Source: Streptococcus orisratti DSM 15617 (GTDB lineage Bacteria > Bacillota > Bacilli > Lactobacillales > Streptococcaceae). From it: a stretch of 64,000 nt of DNA. Below the pieces are notes generated by a model. The model saw nothing but the letters and a program-made list of their open reading frames with translations, was not told the DNA's origin and did not search any database. The DNA is taken from contig NZ_KB904471.1 of NCBI RefSeq assembly GCF_000380105.1, forward strand, positions 19,388 to 83,387, read 5' to 3'. Below, in pieces: positions 1 through 9,132 of this stretch. Position numbers and translations under genes: made by a program. Position 1 is the first letter of the stretch. Each line of letters begins with the position of its first letter.

Positions 1-637
1 ACAGTTCTTCAAACTTAATACGACGCAAAGCCTGCTTATAGTCTGTCAAATCTCTTGGAAAGTGCATAGCAGCTGTCGCCTGACCGCGACCAAGTAGCCT
101 GTATTTGTCAATCAAGGTCTGGGGTAAATTTTCTGGTAGCCAATCCACTGCGCCAGCATCAAAAGCTGCTTTGATAGCTTTAATCAGAGCAGTCTGTGAG
201 ATGCCTTGAGCAACTCGATAAACAGGTTGCATGTCATCTTCCACCTGTGCCAAGATTTTCATCCCCGTCAAAGCAGACTTAGCTGTATCCCATTTGCCAA
301 AAATAGCCACATCTTGCCCCAATTCAACCTTATCAGCTAGATAGGGCTGGTTAAAGAAAGACACAGCAATCACTGCCTCCCCTTGCTTGATTTTAAAGGA
401 AAGACGATTACGCTTGAAACCATAATATTGAACATTGGCAGGTGTGATGACGGTTCCCGTGACAACTGCCTTCTCACCGTCAGTCAATTCAAAAACCGAT
501 TTACTCTTAAAATCCTCATATCGAAAAGGGAAATAAAGCAACAAATCCTCAATGGTATAGATACCCAATTTATAAAATTTTTCAGCAGACTTAGGCCCCA
601 GCCCTTTGAGTTCTGCAAGTGATGATTGTAAATTCAT
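1..637 (-). CDS. recG: ATP-dependent DNA helicase RecG, N-terminal part
   Basis: The first 212 codons of RecG run off the left edge of the window. The product is the branch-migration helicase that remodels stalled forks and Holliday junctions. The N-terminus starts MNLQSSLAELKGLGPKSAEK, a helix-hairpin-helix-like segment, followed by the wedge/OB domain (LLLYFPFRYEDF and KAVVTGTVITPANVQYYGFK). Only this wedge part is inside the window; the helicase motifs lie outside. The ATG at 635-637 is preceded by no Shine-Dalgarno sequence, and a TATAAT lies 6 nt upstream, so the message may be leaderless. It is last in the secA-to-recG block but has its own promoter. Confidence 0.95.
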   Translation of the reverse strand, partial: MNLQSSLAELKGLGPKSAEKFYKLGIYTIEDLLLYFPFRYEDFKSKSVFELTDGEKAVVTGTVITPANVQYYGFKRNRLSFKIKQGEAVIAVSFFNQPYLADKVELGQDVAIFGKWDTAKSALTGMKILAQVEDDMQPVYRVAQGISQTALIKAIKAAFDAGAVDWLPENLPQTLIDKYRLLGRGQATAAMHFPRDLTDYKQALRRIKFEEL

Positions 638-643
638 AGTTTA

Positions 644-649
644 ATTATA
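644..649 (-). promoter_or_regulatory. recG -10 box, leaderless-type spacing
   Basis: TATAAT preceded by TGT (extended -10) ends 6 nt before the recG ATG, so the expected transcription start falls on or next to the start codon. No clear -35 and no ribosome binding site are visible. The box directly follows the U-run of the upstream terminator. Confidence 0.6.
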
Positions 650-677
650 ACAAAAAGACGCACCAATAGACGTCTTT
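650..677 (-). terminator. Terminator of the wall-hydrolase gene
   Basis: On the minus strand AAAGACG pairs with CGTCTTT around a 10-base loop and is followed by TTTTTG. The stem begins about 6 nt after the stop codon of the gene at 683-2269, so the hairpin closes that transcript just before recG. Confidence 0.75.
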
Positions 678-682
678 CAGAT

Positions 683-2269
683 TTATTTTTGTCCAATAAC
701 ATATGTCAATTGGCTAGCTTGGGCTGCAGTAAAAGTACGGTACGACACCACACCACGTCCAACAGCATTCGATTCAGAAATGAGAATTGAACCGTCTTCT
801 CTTACCTGCTCAACAATGGCTACGTGACCGTATGTGCCATCAGCACCTGCCTGACCAGGAGCGAAAGAAACCGCATAACCAACTTTTGGTTCATGAGTTG
901 TTTCATAACCAGCTTTCAATCGCCAGTCACCACCGTTACCCATGTAAGGGTCAAAACTATAACCAAGTTCCTTAGCGCGGTTGTAAACATACCAAGTACA
1001 TTCTCCCCAAGCGTAACTTGTTGCACTGTAAAGTGTTGTATTAACTGCAATATCAACATCAAAACCTTCAGGAATACTTGTCAAACTAACAGTGTCGAGT
1101 TGACGTAATTCTTCAGGGATTTCAGGTGTTCCTCCATGCTCATCAATCCAGCGATCCAAATTCTCCATAATTTGAGCACGTCGTTGACCTGTACCAGAAA
1201 TATCAGTAAAATAAACTCCACCATCCACCGCAAGGTTAAGAAGACCCGAAGCAGCCTTTTGTGCCTTTTGATCTTGAACTTGGAAAGTTAAGTTTTTATT
1301 TTTGATAATGGTTTCAGTAGCCAACTTACGAATAGCCCTATCATCATTAAAATTCAAAGCAGTTTCGGGAGATAAATCAAAGGCAGCATACCCAAACATA
1401 TTGGCACCACGATATGTAGCTATTCCCTGAGTTCCAAGTGAACTTTCAGCCATAGCAATTGCTACAATAGCACGAACGTCCAATCCACTCTTTTTTTCCC
1501 ACTCTAACAATTTAGTACCATTGATACGTTGGCTGTCGTAAGCAATTCCTGTAGATTTCAAAAAACCATCTAACTGCTCAGCGGTAATACCATAGCGATG
1601 TGACAATAAATTATGACTATAAGCATCCTTACCAGACCAATGCTCAACATAAGTTGTGTACGTTAATATATTGTTATCATCAAGAACGGTGTCCTCGTAG
1701 TTATTTGATACAGCGTAAAAAGAATTAAACTGTCCAAGTGTGGGTTGGATGGATTGCTGAAGCTGTGTCTCTATCGGAGTTTCAGAAGATGTGACTACTC
1801 GCTCTGAATTAGTTCCACTAGATGGAGTACTAGAAGTTTCTACCTTATCTGATTTTACCTCTTGTGACGAAGAAGGAAGTGTCTCATTGGTTTCTGATGA
1901 TGAACTTGGAAGTGTAGTACTTTCAGTCTGCGAAACATCACTAGAATTTTTCGTGACTGTCCCGACAGAATTTGAAGAGCTAACTTCACTTTTTACATCG
2001 GTTGAACCAGAGGTTTCATTATTCGTCGTTTCAGGATTAGGATTCAAGATTGTCTCTACTATATCTGTCCCTACTGGTAAACTTGTCTGTAAATTATTTG
2101 AAACAATTGCTGCTTCTGTTGTGGTTTCAGATAACTCCGGAACACTTTCTTGAGTTGAAACAGCCGTACTTTCAGTGCTAACTTCTTCAGCTAATACAGG
2201 GAAACTCGATACATTTGAAGACAGTAGAATAACTAATAAACCTAGTGCGCTCATCTTATTCTTTGTCAT
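683..2269 (-). CDS. Secreted glucosaminidase-CHAP peptidoglycan hydrolase
   Basis: A 528-residue exported protein. It has an N-terminal signal peptide (hydrophobic core about residues 7-26, VLA-E cleavage region), a Ser/Thr/Glu-rich linker at about 30-185, a glucosaminidase-like domain at about 215-378 with the AMAESSLG motif (candidate catalytic Glu275), and a C-terminal CHAP domain at about 415-528 with Cys424 in WGECTWYV and His482 in GHVAIVE. Glucosaminidase domains cleave glycan and CHAP domains act as amidases or endopeptidases, so the protein likely cuts cell-wall peptidoglycan during separation or remodelling. It has its own promoter and terminator between alr and recG. It resembles PcsB/Usp-type wall proteins only in having the CHAP domain. 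The ATG at 2269 has an AAGGAC-like binding site. Function is inferred from domains. Confidence 0.88.
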   Translation of the reverse strand: MTKNKMSALGLLVILLSSNVSSFPVLAEEVSTESTAVSTQESVPELSETTTEAAIVSNNLQTSLPVGTDIVETILNPNPETTNNETSGSTDVKSEVSSSNSVGTVTKNSSDVSQTESTTLPSSSSETNETLPSSSQEVKSDKVETSSTPSSGTNSERVVTSSETPIETQLQQSIQPTLGQFNSFYAVSNNYEDTVLDDNNILTYTTYVEHWSGKDAYSHNLLSHRYGITAEQLDGFLKSTGIAYDSQRINGTKLLEWEKKSGLDVRAIVAIAMAESSLGTQGIATYRGANMFGYAAFDLSPETALNFNDDRAIRKLATETIIKNKNLTFQVQDQKAQKAASGLLNLAVDGGVYFTDISGTGQRRAQIMENLDRWIDEHGGTPEIPEELRQLDTVSLTSIPEGFDVDIAVNTTLYSATSYAWGECTWYVYNRAKELGYSFDPYMGNGGDWRLKAGYETTHEPKVGYAVSFAPGQAGADGTYGHVAIVEQVREDGSILISESNAVGRGVVSYRTFTAAQASQLTYVIGQK

Positions 2270-2303
2270 AATTTGTCCTTTCTAAGACATACCTATTGCT
2301 ATC

Positions 2304-2309
2304 ATTATA
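2304..2309 (-). promoter_or_regulatory. -10 box of the wall-hydrolase gene
   Basis: TATAAT with an upstream TGA (extended -10) lies about 35 nt before the ATG at 2269. No convincing -35 is seen. Confidence 0.55.
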
Positions 2310-2352
2310 TCACAAAATGCTAATTTTTCCTAATATTTCTATCGTATTAGCA

Positions 2353-3456
2353 CTACTCATAATACCTAGGAATACGATCACTCAATAGGCACAAAACTTC
2401 GTAGTTGATTGTCTTACGTTTCTGAGCCACATCTGTTGCTGAAATTTCATGATCCCCTTCATGACCAATTAAAACGACCTGTGTCCCCAACGGATAATTC
2501 TTAGGTAGTCTAACTGTAATCTGATCCATTGAAACACGCCCTACAATTTCACAAAATTGCCCATCAATTAGAACTGAAAAGCCTTGCAAATCTCTTGTCC
2601 AGCCATCTGCATAACCAATCGGAATGGTTCCAATAAATTGTTTTTCTTTAGCTACATAAGTTGCCCCATAACCAACACTTGAACCTGGAGCAATTTCCTT
2701 AACATGGACTAAGACAGATTCTAAGCGCAAAGATGGTTTTAAAGGGTAAGGTAAAGCCAGTTCCGTTCCACTTGGATTTAAACCATAAATGACAATTCCT
2801 AAGCGAACAGCGTTAAAAATTGTTTCACTATGCCAAATACTAGTAGCTGAGTTACTAGCATGAACTAGGGTAGGTTTATCTGAAAGATTGTTGACTAAAT
2901 TGGTGAAGAACTGTAACTGTTCATTGAATTTTGTCTGATCAACTTCATCAGCCGTTGCAAAATGCGTAAAAATTCCTTCGACTTCAGCACCAGCCTTTTT
3001 TAGACCAGCAATTAGTTTTTCTGCATCATCTAAAGAACGTACACCAATGCGTCCCATGCCAGAATCCACTTTAACATGAGCTTTGAGCCCCTTCAACGAA
3101 ATTCCTTCTGATAAAGCTAATTCTAACCATTCTAAGCTCGCAACTGCTATGCTAATGTTACATTTAACAGCCAAAGGTACTTCGTCAGGCATGACAACCC
3201 CTAGTATCAAAATAGCTTCTTCTATATCTGCCTCACGCAGCTCTAAAGCTTCATCAATATTTGAAACACAAAATCCATCAACTAAGGAATGCACATGCTT
3301 AGCAACTTTAACAGCCCCATGACCATAGGCATTTGCCTTGACAACTGCAAAGCTTTTTTTTCCTTGTGGAATATGCTTCTGTACTACCTTTATATTTTCT
3401 GAAATAGCATTCAAATCAATGATCGCCTTGGTAGGGCGATGAAAACTTGAAATCAT
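2353..3456 (-). CDS. alr: Alanine racemase
   Basis: A 367-residue PLP enzyme that interconverts L- and D-alanine for peptidoglycan and teichoic acid D-alanylation. The fold-III barrel carries the PLP lysine K40 in [11 protein letters not shown] and the catalytic tyrosine Y263 in SVGYGATY. The ATG at 3456 was chosen over an in-frame start 36 nt upstream because AAGGAGG sits at the right distance and family members begin near MISSFHRPT. It follows acpS in the same orientation, as in other streptococci, but a 0.3 kb gap with a promoter-like box allows independent expression. Length is normal for the family. Confidence 0.95.
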   Translation of the reverse strand: MISSFHRPTKAIIDLNAISENIKVVQKHIPQGKKSFAVVKANAYGHGAVKVAKHVHSLVDGFCVSNIDEALELREADIEEAILILGVVMPDEVPLAVKCNISIAVASLEWLELALSEGISLKGLKAHVKVDSGMGRIGVRSLDDAEKLIAGLKKAGAEVEGIFTHFATADEVDQTKFNEQLQFFTNLVNNLSDKPTLVHASNSATSIWHSETIFNAVRLGIVIYGLNPSGTELALPYPLKPSLRLESVLVHVKEIAPGSSVGYGATYVAKEKQFIGTIPIGYADGWTRDLQGFSVLIDGQFCEIVGRVSMDQITVRLPKNYPLGTQVVLIGHEGDHEISATDVAQKRKTINYEVLCLLSDRIPRYYE

Positions 3457-3770
3457 CTGATTTCCTCCTTCTTTCAAAAAGCCAACAATCAAAAAAGGCT
3501 TTTAGTCACTTTTACTCAACATTATACTCTTTTTGCTTATCTTTAATGGCTTAAACTTTATTTCCCGCTTTTTCTCTTCCGATAATTCAGCTAATTATTG
3601 GAAATTGCTTTGCCATGCTCTAGTACAACATACGTCCGCTATGATGGAGGGAAGCTAGAACCACTCCCTTTCATCAACATAGCTAGACAGTACACTACGA
3701 TTGCTATGCTACTTTCTACTAGATAAAAGTAACCTCAAAGACTATATTATTACTAACAAAAAACTGATTT
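3457..3770 (-). promoter_or_regulatory. acpS-alr intergenic region with alr promoter and hairpins
   Basis: No gene is seen in these 314 bases. A minus-strand TATAAT at 3521-3526 could be the alr -10 box; no good -35 accompanies it. Between it and the alr start, AAAAGCC (minus) pairs with GGCTTTT (3477-3483 with 3497-3503). Further upstream, 3638-3652 and 3665-3683 form an imperfect hairpin (GCTATGATG..GAGGGA with TCCCT..CATC..CATAGC), the core of a looser palindrome of about 100 nt. The role of the hairpins is unknown; they may be remnants of a small repeat. Confidence 0.5.
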
Positions 3771-4127
3771 TTACTTTTCTTCTAAGATAACACTTGCTTG
3801 TGCAAAACCGCCACTATGCGCAATGGACAAAAAAACAGTTCCACCAAAAGGAGACTTAGTTACAGAAGGGCGTTTTTTCTCATCAGGCAAAATCTCTATG
3901 TCATGAAAGCCAAGTTTTCCAATACCTGTTCCCACAGCTTTTGAAAAAGCTTCCTTGGCAGCCCAGCGACCCGCTAGAAATTCGATTTGTCGCTTATCGG
4001 ACTTAAACGACAAAAATATAGCTAGTTCATTATCAGTCAAAACACGTTGGGCAAATTTAGGATTTTTTTGATAAGCTTTTTTTACTTCGGAAATATCCTG
4101 TAAATCAATTCCATGTCCTATTATCAT
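3771..4127 (-). CDS. acpS: Holo-[acyl-carrier-protein] synthase
   Basis: A 118-residue phosphopantetheinyl transferase that moves the 4'-phosphopantetheine arm of CoA to the serine of acyl carrier protein, activating fatty-acid synthesis. The N-terminal [12 protein letters not shown] holds the metal-binding Asp and [16 protein letters not shown] is the family signature with the second metal-binding Glu. The ATG at 4127 follows AGAGGAG; an upstream in-frame ATG at 4151 lacks this. It lies between the DAHP synthases and alr, the usual streptococcal order. Length is typical of trimeric AcpS enzymes. Confidence 0.95.
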   Translation of the reverse strand: MIIGHGIDLQDISEVKKAYQKNPKFAQRVLTDNELAIFLSFKSDKRQIEFLAGRWAAKEAFSKAVGTGIGKLGFHDIEILPDEKKRPSVTKSPFGGTVFLSIAHSGGFAQASVILEEK

Positions 4128-4150
4128 AGTTACTCCTCTTATAATGCACA

Positions 4151-4189
4151 AAAGGAAGAAGCTGAGATTTTTCCCAGCTCCACTCCTTT
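4151..4189 (-). terminator. Hairpin between DAHP synthase and acpS
   Basis: On the minus strand AGCTGGG pairs with CTCAGCT, extended outward by AAAGGA with TCCTTT, followed by a short TTTTG. It lies just after the stop at 4198. The weak U-run suggests a leaky terminator or processing hairpin in the middle of the operon. Confidence 0.5.
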
Positions 4190-4197
4190 ATCATGTC

Positions 4198-5259
4198 TTA
4201 GTCTTTAACAATAATATCTTCACTAGATGTTTGACTTAATGTAGCATAGATTTCATGGATTAATTTTTCGGTCTTATCCCAACCTAAGCATGGATCTGTA
4301 ATTGATTTTCCAAATACTTCAGGACTATTTTGACGTCCATCTTCCAAATAAGATTCAATCATGAAACCACGAACATAACGACGAATATCTTCATTCCATT
4401 CGCGATTTGTCAACGTTTGACGCACAATACGAACTTGCTCCAAATAGTCTTTACCTGAATTATCATGGTTAGTATCTAAAACGATAAAAGGATTCTTCAA
4501 GCCCATTTTTTTATAACTAGCTATTGCCTTTACCAAGGTATCGTAGTAATAGTTGGGTTCATTTTCACCATGTTCATTGGTTGCACCACGTAAGATGGCG
4601 TGTGCTAAAGGATTACCATCCGTCTCCACCTCTGCATTATGGTAAATGAAATTTTGTGAATTTTGAGCTGCGTAAATGGCATTGAACATGACATTAAGGT
4701 TTCCTGAGGTAGGATTTTTCATTCCGGTCGGAGCATCAATTCCAGAAGCGACGAAGCGATGTTCCTGATCTTCAACCGAGCGGGCACCAATCGCGTGATA
4801 CGATACCAAATCATCTACGAGTGGCAAATTAGCTGGATAGAGCATTTCATCGGCTGTTGTCAACCCCGTTTCAGTAATGACACGGTAGTGTAAATGACGT
4901 ACAGCAGCAATACCGTTAATCAAATCAGGCAACTTGGAAGTATCTGGTTGATGCATCATACCTTTATAGCCATCACCATTTGTCCGCGGCTTAGCAGTAT
5001 AAACTCGCATAACCATAAAAATTTTATCATCAACTTCTTTTTGAAGGGCAGACAGACGTCTGGCGTATTCCAGAACAGCCTCTTCATTATCAGATGAGCA
5101 AGGACCTATAACCAATAGCAGACGTTGATCATCTCCATTGATAATAGCCTGCAATTCCTGATCTCTTAACTCTTTCCGCGTTAAAAATTCGCCTTCAAGT
5201 TTAGAAAGTTGCTTAACCTGTGAAATGTTAATACTTTCACTTTTTTGATGTATTCCCAT
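4198..5259 (-). CDS. aroG: 3-deoxy-7-phosphoheptulonate synthase (second copy)
   Basis: A 353-residue class I DAHP synthase joining phosphoenolpyruvate and erythrose-4-phosphate in the first step of aromatic amino acid synthesis. LLVIGPCSSDN, KPRTNGDGYKG and the metal-binding LDTNHDNSGK are visible. It starts 1 nt after the stop of the upstream paralogue, with AGGAG inside that gene's end, so the two are translationally coupled. The copies are clearly homologous along their length yet diverged at the N-terminus (IHQKSESINISQVKQL here). Separate feedback control by different aromatic amino acids is common for such pairs, but which effector acts here cannot be read. Confidence 0.93.
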   Translation of the reverse strand: MGIHQKSESINISQVKQLSKLEGEFLTRKELRDQELQAIINGDDQRLLLVIGPCSSDNEEAVLEYARRLSALQKEVDDKIFMVMRVYTAKPRTNGDGYKGMMHQPDTSKLPDLINGIAAVRHLHYRVITETGLTTADEMLYPANLPLVDDLVSYHAIGARSVEDQEHRFVASGIDAPTGMKNPTSGNLNVMFNAIYAAQNSQNFIYHNAEVETDGNPLAHAILRGATNEHGENEPNYYYDTLVKAIASYKKMGLKNPFIVLDTNHDNSGKDYLEQVRIVRQTLTNREWNEDIRRYVRGFMIESYLEDGRQNSPEVFGKSITDPCLGWDKTEKLIHEIYATLSQTSSEDIIVKD

Positions 5260-5260
5260 C

Positions 5261-6292
5261 TTATTCTCCTAAAGTCTTGTAAATTTCACGAATAAGTTCC
5301 TCAGTCTTATCCCAACCTAAACAAGGGTCAGTGATAGATTTTCCGTAGACATCAGGCTGATTTTGACGACCGTCTTCTAAATATGACTCAATCATGAAGC
5401 CACGAACATATTTCCTAATTTTATCATTCCAGTCTTGATTAATTAAAGTTTGACGGACAATACGAATTTGTTCCAAATAATTCTTACCTGAATTATCGTG
5501 GTTGGTATCAATAATGATAAACGGATTTTCCAGTCCCATTTTCTCATACTGTTCAATGCTATCAAGCAAATTATCGTAGTAATAGTTTGGAATATTTTTC
5601 CCGTATTCATTAACTGCACCACGCAAAATAGCATGAGCTAGAGGATTTCCTGAAGTCTCAACTTCTTCACCGTTAAACAAGAAATTCTGTGAAGATTGGG
5701 CCGCGTAAATCCCATTAAACATGATATTAAGATTTCCTGAAGTAGGATTTTTCATGCCTGTAGGCACATCAATACCTGATGCTACAAAACGGTGTTGCTG
5801 ATTTTCTACTGAGCGTGCTCCGATGGCAATATAGGATACCAAATCATCAATAAGTGGTAAATTTTCAGGATAGAGCATTTCATCAGCTGTTGTTAAACCT
5901 GTTTCTGTAATGACACGATAGTGCAAGTTTCTAACTGCACGAATACCATTAATCAGATTAGGCTCACCCTGTGCATCTGGTTGATGGACAAGACCTTTAT
6001 AGCCATCACCATTTGTTCGTGGTTTAGCAGTATAGACACGCATAACCATGAAAACACGTTCCTTAACTTCTTCTTGGAGTTTTGCCAAGCGGTTAGCATA
6101 ATCTAGGACAGCTTCTTCGTTATCTGATGAACAAGGTCCAATGACCAAAAGTAAGCGGTCATCTTCACCTTTAATAATAGCTTCTAATTCACGATCACGC
6201 GCCTCTTTATTTGCAAGAATACTACCAGTTAAAGTTGATTCTTCTTTAACCTTTTTGAAATCAATTTTATCACCAAGAGCCTTAAATGACAT
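5261..6292 (-). CDS. aroF: 3-deoxy-7-phosphoheptulonate synthase (first copy)
   Basis: A 343-residue class I DAHP synthase, the first gene behind a strong promoter and a structured leader. Substrate and metal motifs match the downstream copy (LLVIGPCSSDN, KPRTNGDGYKG, DTNHDNSGK). It commits carbon to the shikimate pathway in the cytoplasm. An AAAGGG element sits 7 nt before the ATG at 6292. The gene heads the aroF-aroG-acpS-alr series. Assigning the symbols aroF and aroG to the two copies is conventional and not decided by the sequence. Confidence 0.93.
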   Translation of the reverse strand: MSFKALGDKIDFKKVKEESTLTGSILANKEARDRELEAIIKGEDDRLLLVIGPCSSDNEEAVLDYANRLAKLQEEVKERVFMVMRVYTAKPRTNGDGYKGLVHQPDAQGEPNLINGIRAVRNLHYRVITETGLTTADEMLYPENLPLIDDLVSYIAIGARSVENQQHRFVASGIDVPTGMKNPTSGNLNIMFNGIYAAQSSQNFLFNGEEVETSGNPLAHAILRGAVNEYGKNIPNYYYDNLLDSIEQYEKMGLENPFIIIDTNHDNSGKNYLEQIRIVRQTLINQDWNDKIRKYVRGFMIESYLEDGRQNQPDVYGKSITDPCLGWDKTEELIREIYKTLGE

Positions 6293-6326
6293 TGTTTTTC
6301 CCTTTCAACTTACTGAATATGTAAAC

Positions 6327-6399
6327 CAATAGATTTTAAAAGTGCTTTAGACACACTCCTTGTGCGGTCACCGAAAAAAGTATCTAAATCAATCTATTG
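6327..6399 (-). promoter_or_regulatory. Structured 5' leader of the DAHP synthase operon
   Basis: The roughly 120 nt untranslated leader folds by eye into nested stems. The outer stem pairs CAATAGATT with AATCTATTG (6391-6399 with 6327-6335) and the inner stem pairs TTTAGATAC with GTGTCTAAA (6380-6388 with 6346-6354, one G-U). The apical loop contains CGGTGACCGCAC and AAGGAGTG. No T-box sequence and no U-run terminator follow, so any control would be translational or unknown. It matches no leader class I recognise. Confidence 0.5.
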
Positions 6400-6418
6400 A
6401 AATTTTTAAATTTTTTCT

Positions 6419-6446
6419 ATTATACCATTTTAGAACTCTTTTTCAA
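6419..6446 (-). promoter_or_regulatory. Promoter of the DAHP synthase operon
   Basis: TTGAAA at 6441-6446 and TATAAT at 6419-6424 (minus strand) with a 16 bp spacer and an extended TGG before the -10. It lies after the secA stop codon. Confidence 0.75.
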
Positions 6447-6482
6447 GAAATTTTTCAGAATTTTCAGCACAAAGCCACATCT

Positions 6483-9011
6483 CTAAAACTTTTTACGTCC
6501 ATGACAGTTTTTAAATTTTTTCCCAGAACCACATGGACAGAGGTCATTACGACCAACATTTTTAAATTCTGTAGTTTCTTGTGTTCCCTCAGAGATAGTC
6601 TGAGCTGAGATATTTTTTTCTGCTGTTGTGGTTGCCTTTTGGCTAGCATGTTCACGTTCGCGTTCATGAATTTGTGCTTTCATCATGGTACGAGTCACAT
6701 CAAATTCAATTGAACCAATCATATCTTGGAACATGCGGAATCCTTCAGACTGATACTCAACAACTGGATTGTTTTGAGCGTAGCCTCGAAGTCCTACAGC
6801 TTGTCGCAATTGATCAAGAGCATCAATATGATCAGTCCATTTATTGTCAACAACCATCAAAATTAGGACTTTTTGGAATTCCAGTTTAGCATCTTCATCA
6901 CGCAACTTAGCCATCTGGCTGTCATAGACTGCTAATGCACGGTCGTAAAGTTCAGATTTTATTTCACTAAATTTCAATTCTTCAATGTCCGATAGGGTGA
7001 TTGATTCTTCTGGAACCAAACTTGTTTTAGCAAAATTTAAAATAGCTTCTAGGGCTTCTTTTCGATCGTTGCTACTATGTCCATCAACAGTCCTATTGAT
7101 AGTTCGTTTAATCATAGCTTTAATTTCAGGGCCAAGATCACGTTCAGCAGTGATAACATCGCGACGCTCCGCATAAATGATTTCACGTTGTTCGCGCATA
7201 ACATCATCGTATTGGAGGACTTGTTTACGTGTATCGTAGTTGTTACCTTCAACACGTTTTTGAGCGCCTTCAACTTGTTTAGTTAACATACGTGATTTAA
7301 TAACCACGTCCTCTTCACCATCACTCAAACGTTCCATGAAAACTTTAATGCGATCTGAGCCAAAACGGCGCATCAAATCATCTTCAAGTGAGAGATAAAA
7401 TTGTGATTCTCCTGGATCACCTTGACGTCCTGAACGTCCGCGTAGCTGATTGTCAATACGACGGCTTTCATGGCGCTCTGTACCAATAACACAGAGTCCG
7501 CCGAGTTCACGTACACCCTCGCCCAACTTAATATCAGTACCACGACCAGCCATGTTGGTAGCTATAGTAACAGCTCCGCGCTGTCCAGCGTTCATGATGA
7601 TTTGAGCTTCCTTAAAGTGGTTTTTAGCATTAAGAACTTCATGCGGAATACCAGCTTCAACCAACTTTTTAGAAATTAAATCAGAAGTTTCAACCGCTAC
7701 TGTACCAACAAGAACAGGCTGCCCTTTGGCATGGCGTTCTTTCACATCTTCAATTACTGCTCTAAATTTAGCTTCCAATGTTGGGTAAAGAAGGTCAGTG
7801 TTATCAATACGAATAACTGGACGATTTGTCGGAATTGGAATAATTCGCATGTTGTAAACTTCACGAAATTCTTCTTCTTCTGTTTTCGCTGTACCCGTCA
7901 TCCCTGCTAATTTTTTATACATGCGGAACATGTTTTGATAGGTGATGGACGCACTTGTTTTTGACTCTTCTTGGATTCTAACCCCTTCTTTAGCTTCAAT
8001 AGCCTGATGAAGACCATCTGAGAAGCGGCGTCCTGGCATGGTACGACCAGTAAATTGGTCAACGATGAGAATTTCTCCATCTTCAGAAACCACATAGTCA
8101 ATGTCCAGAAGCATAATGTAATTTGCACGCAAAGCATTGTCAATGTAGTGAGTCAAAGCAACATTTTCAAGGTCATAAAGATTTTCCAAATGGAAATAAT
8201 CTTCCGCTTTATCAATACCATAATCAGTCAAACCAATGGTTTTTGTTGGAACATCTATGATATAGTCTGTACTTTCCAACGTTTTCACAAATCGGTCTGC
8301 CCTAATATAAAGCTGACTTGTTTCTGAGCTAACTGCCCCTGAAACAATCAGAGGAGTACGTGCCTCATCAATCAAAACAGAGTCAACTTCGTCGACAAGT
8401 GCAAAGTTAAGCGGACGTTGCACCATGTCTTCTGCACGAACAACCATATTATCACGAAGGTAATCAAAGCCTACCTCTGAGTTAGTCGAATAGGTGATAT
8501 CACAATTGTAGGCTTCACGTTTTTCAGCAGGTGATTTTGCGGCAAGGTTAATCCCTACAGAAAGACCAAGCCAGCTATAAACTTCACCCATTTCAGTTGC
8601 ATCACGTGTTGAAAGATATTCGTTAACTGTAATAACATGAACCCCTTCTCCAGCAAGTGCATTTAAATAAACCGGCATAGTAGCTGTCAAAGTCTTACCT
8701 TCACCAGTACGCATTTCTGGAACATCACCGTTATGGAGAACAATCCCCCCCATAATCTGAACATGATAAGGATAGAGCCCTAAAACACGTTTTGCCGCTT
8801 CACGAACAACTGCAAAAGCTTCCGGTAAAAGCTGATCTAAAGTTTCTCCTTTTTGATAACGTTCTTTAAATTCTGGTGTCTTTGCTTGTAGTGCTTCATC
8901 AGATAAGGCAGACATCTCATCCGCGTATGCCTCAACTTTTTTAGCCATTTTTTCTAATCTTCTTAATTCGCCTTTGTCATTTTCAATGACAGTTCGTAGA
9001 ATATTTGCCAT
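6483..9011 (-). CDS. secA: Protein translocase ATPase SecA
   Basis: An 842-residue motor of the Sec pathway that drives preproteins through SecYEG by ATP hydrolysis at the membrane. Walker A RTGEGKT is at about 101-107 and the DEVD Walker B at 207-210. Helicase-like motifs such as [13 protein letters not shown] follow, and a C-terminal SEC-C zinc motif has Cys825, Cys827, Cys836 and His837. The zinc tail and normal length mark the housekeeping SecA rather than the accessory SecA2. AAAGGA precedes the ATG at 9011. No terminator is seen between secA and the DAHP synthase promoter. Confidence 0.97.
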   Translation of the reverse strand: MANILRTVIENDKGELRRLEKMAKKVEAYADEMSALSDEALQAKTPEFKERYQKGETLDQLLPEAFAVVREAAKRVLGLYPYHVQIMGGIVLHNGDVPEMRTGEGKTLTATMPVYLNALAGEGVHVITVNEYLSTRDATEMGEVYSWLGLSVGINLAAKSPAEKREAYNCDITYSTNSEVGFDYLRDNMVVRAEDMVQRPLNFALVDEVDSVLIDEARTPLIVSGAVSSETSQLYIRADRFVKTLESTDYIIDVPTKTIGLTDYGIDKAEDYFHLENLYDLENVALTHYIDNALRANYIMLLDIDYVVSEDGEILIVDQFTGRTMPGRRFSDGLHQAIEAKEGVRIQEESKTSASITYQNMFRMYKKLAGMTGTAKTEEEEFREVYNMRIIPIPTNRPVIRIDNTDLLYPTLEAKFRAVIEDVKERHAKGQPVLVGTVAVETSDLISKKLVEAGIPHEVLNAKNHFKEAQIIMNAGQRGAVTIATNMAGRGTDIKLGEGVRELGGLCVIGTERHESRRIDNQLRGRSGRQGDPGESQFYLSLEDDLMRRFGSDRIKVFMERLSDGEEDVVIKSRMLTKQVEGAQKRVEGNNYDTRKQVLQYDDVMREQREIIYAERRDVITAERDLGPEIKAMIKRTINRTVDGHSSNDRKEALEAILNFAKTSLVPEESITLSDIEELKFSEIKSELYDRALAVYDSQMAKLRDEDAKLEFQKVLILMVVDNKWTDHIDALDQLRQAVGLRGYAQNNPVVEYQSEGFRMFQDMIGSIEFDVTRTMMKAQIHEREREHASQKATTTAEKNISAQTISEGTQETTEFKNVGRNDLCPCGSGKKFKNCHGRKKF

Positions 9012-9041
9012 CCTAATTCCTTTCGAAAGTCTTATCAGTTC

Positions 9042-9070
9042 ATTTTATCACAAAAATACAGTCAATTCAA
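9042..9070 (-). promoter_or_regulatory. secA promoter
   Basis: TTGAAT at 9065-9070 and TAAAAT at 9042-9047 (minus strand) are 17 bp apart, with TGA just before the -10 (extended type). Confidence 0.65.
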
Positions 9071-9084
9071 GGATTGTATGCATT

Positions 9085-9112
9085 TCAAAAGAGCCAAAGC
9101 AAGCTTTGACTC
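9085..9112 (-). terminator. manA terminator
   Basis: On the minus strand GAGTCAAAGC pairs with GCTTTGGCTC around a 2-base loop (one G-T pair) and is followed by TTTT. It separates manA from secA. Confidence 0.8.
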
Positions 9113-9132
9113 TCGTATTTCATAATCTTTTA

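Noticed and set aside
1791..2153. A 120-codon open frame on the plus strand
   Set aside because: It is antisense to the Ser/Thr-rich linker of the wall hydrolase; the open frame follows from the low-complexity codons. No ribosome site.
4198..6292. Tandem DAHP synthases as a recent duplication or assembly error
   Set aside because: The two proteins differ throughout and especially at the N-terminus; the pair is an established arrangement in streptococci.
6327..6399. T-box riboswitch before the DAHP synthases
   Set aside because: The leader has neither the T-box sequence nor a terminator/antiterminator pair; CGGTGACCGC only loosely resembles it.
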